Positions 63,619 to 64,000 of a DNA stretch of 64,000 nucleotides are shown here, one piece after another; position 1 is the stretch's first letter, and each line of letters begins with the position of its first letter. A program made the position numbers and the translations under genes. The stretch is from NCBI GenBank assembly GCA_963708775.1, contig CAVPTI010000002.1, positions 186,001 through 250,000 on the forward strand, written 5' to 3'. The notes under the pieces are model-generated. The model worked only from the letters and a program-made list of their open reading frames with translations. It had not been told where the DNA came from and did not search any database. This DNA comes from JAGVSR01 sp963708775. GTDB lineage: Bacteria; Pseudomonadota; Alphaproteobacteria; Rhizobiales; Hyphomicrobiaceae.

Positions 63619-64000
63619 TCAACCGCGGACAAACAGGGTTTGGCTTACGACCGCTTTGACTTGTTCGGCCTGGAACGGCTTGGCGATGAGGAAAGCGGGT
63701 TCCGGCTTCATGCCAGTGAGGACCCGCTCGGGAAAAGCGGTGATGAAGATGGCCGGCGTCGTGTCGCCGGCAACGATCTCGGTCACCGCGTCAATGCCTG
63801 AACTTCCGTCAGCGAGTTGAATATCGGCCAGGATAAGACCTGGTTTCTCCTGGCCCACCATCGCCAACGCTTCGCTCTTGGTGTGGGCGATCCCCACAAC
63901 GGCATGGCCCATATCGGTCACGATGTTCTCGATGGTGAGTGCAATCAAAGGTTCGTCTTCGATGATGAGAACGCTCGTTGCGATTTGGCGGGCGATGTCG
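63619..64000 (-). CDS. phyR: General stress response regulator PhyR, C-terminal receiver domain (partial)
   Basis: The gene runs off the right edge; the last 126 codons are present. They encode a receiver domain: VLIIEDEPLIALTIENIV (acidic pocket), the phospho-acceptor Asp in LILADIQLADGSSGIDAV, the switch Thr in AIFITAFPERVL, and the conserved Lys in FLIAKPFQAEQV. The wording IEDEPLIALTIENIVTDMGH is typical of PhyR, whose N-terminal part is a sigma-factor mimic that sequesters NepR and frees EcfG. That part lies beyond the window, so the call rests on the receiver. The adjacent cluster of EcfG promoters supports it. Confidence 0.85.
   Translation of the reverse strand, partial: DIARQIATSVLIIEDEPLIALTIENIVTDMGHAVVGIAHTKSEALAMVGQEKPGLILADIQLADGSSGIDAVTEIVAGDTTPAIFITAFPERVLTGMKPEPAFLIAKPFQAEQVKAVVSQTLFVRG

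Overview
The window is alphaproteobacterial chromosome, most likely order Hyphomicrobiales (Rhizobiales). GC content is high. The gene order dnaB-alr-radA-cvpA-purF, the F1-ATPase zeta inhibitor (DUF1476), DUF1236 and DUF1289 proteins, an FnrL-type regulator and a PhyR stress regulator all point there. Genus is not resolvable from the sequence alone; a Hyphomicrobium-like organism is a guess.

Layout. 0-11 kb: threonine dehydratase, a 3-hydroxyisobutyrate-type dehydrogenase, an Lrp regulator, a UDG-like glycosylase, an MBL hydrolase, a thermonuclease, a sensor kinase, two adjacent retropepsin-like proteases, phosphomannomutase and a membrane methyltransferase. 11-19 kb: LssY_C protein, serine hydrolase, P1 peptidase, a PLA2-like secreted protein, LysE and TauE transporters, dusA. 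19-24.3 kb: an oxygen-sensing module of fnrL behind a perfect FNR box, then an APH/P-loop kinase fusion overlapping a large acyl-CoA synthetase/GNAT protein. 24-31 kb: permease, orphan binding protein, purB, GST, hydrolase, DUF1476. 31-34 kb: purC-purS-two small ORFs-purQ. 34-41.8 kb: AAC(3)-like acetyltransferase, dnaB, alr, radA, cvpA, purF, SDR. 41.8-49.1 kb: minus-strand run rlpA, dacA-like, tmk, holB, metG, tatD, MBL. 49.4-51.1 kb: tRNA-Ser followed by an integrase stub and several broken genes, a decayed integration site. 51.2-55.3 kb: LTA-synthase-like sulfatase, DUF485/ActP acetate uptake. 55.3-64 kb: a general stress response island.

The stress island is the most coherent system here. 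Five perfect and one near-perfect EcfG-type promoters (GGAAC-N16-CGTT) form three divergent pairs. They sit in front of a membrane-anchored stress protein, DUF421, a Gly-rich secreted protein, a GSP26-like PPOX protein, a charged DUF1236 protein and a KGG-repeat protein. PhyR, the switch of the EcfG pathway, runs off the right edge.

Data quality warning: at least 17 single-base indels interrupt or scramble 14 genes, including essential dnaB and holB. About 14 are insertions and 3 deletions, many in short homopolymers. They look like uncorrected long-read errors rather than gene decay. Only the 49.6-51.1 kb fragments look truly decayed.
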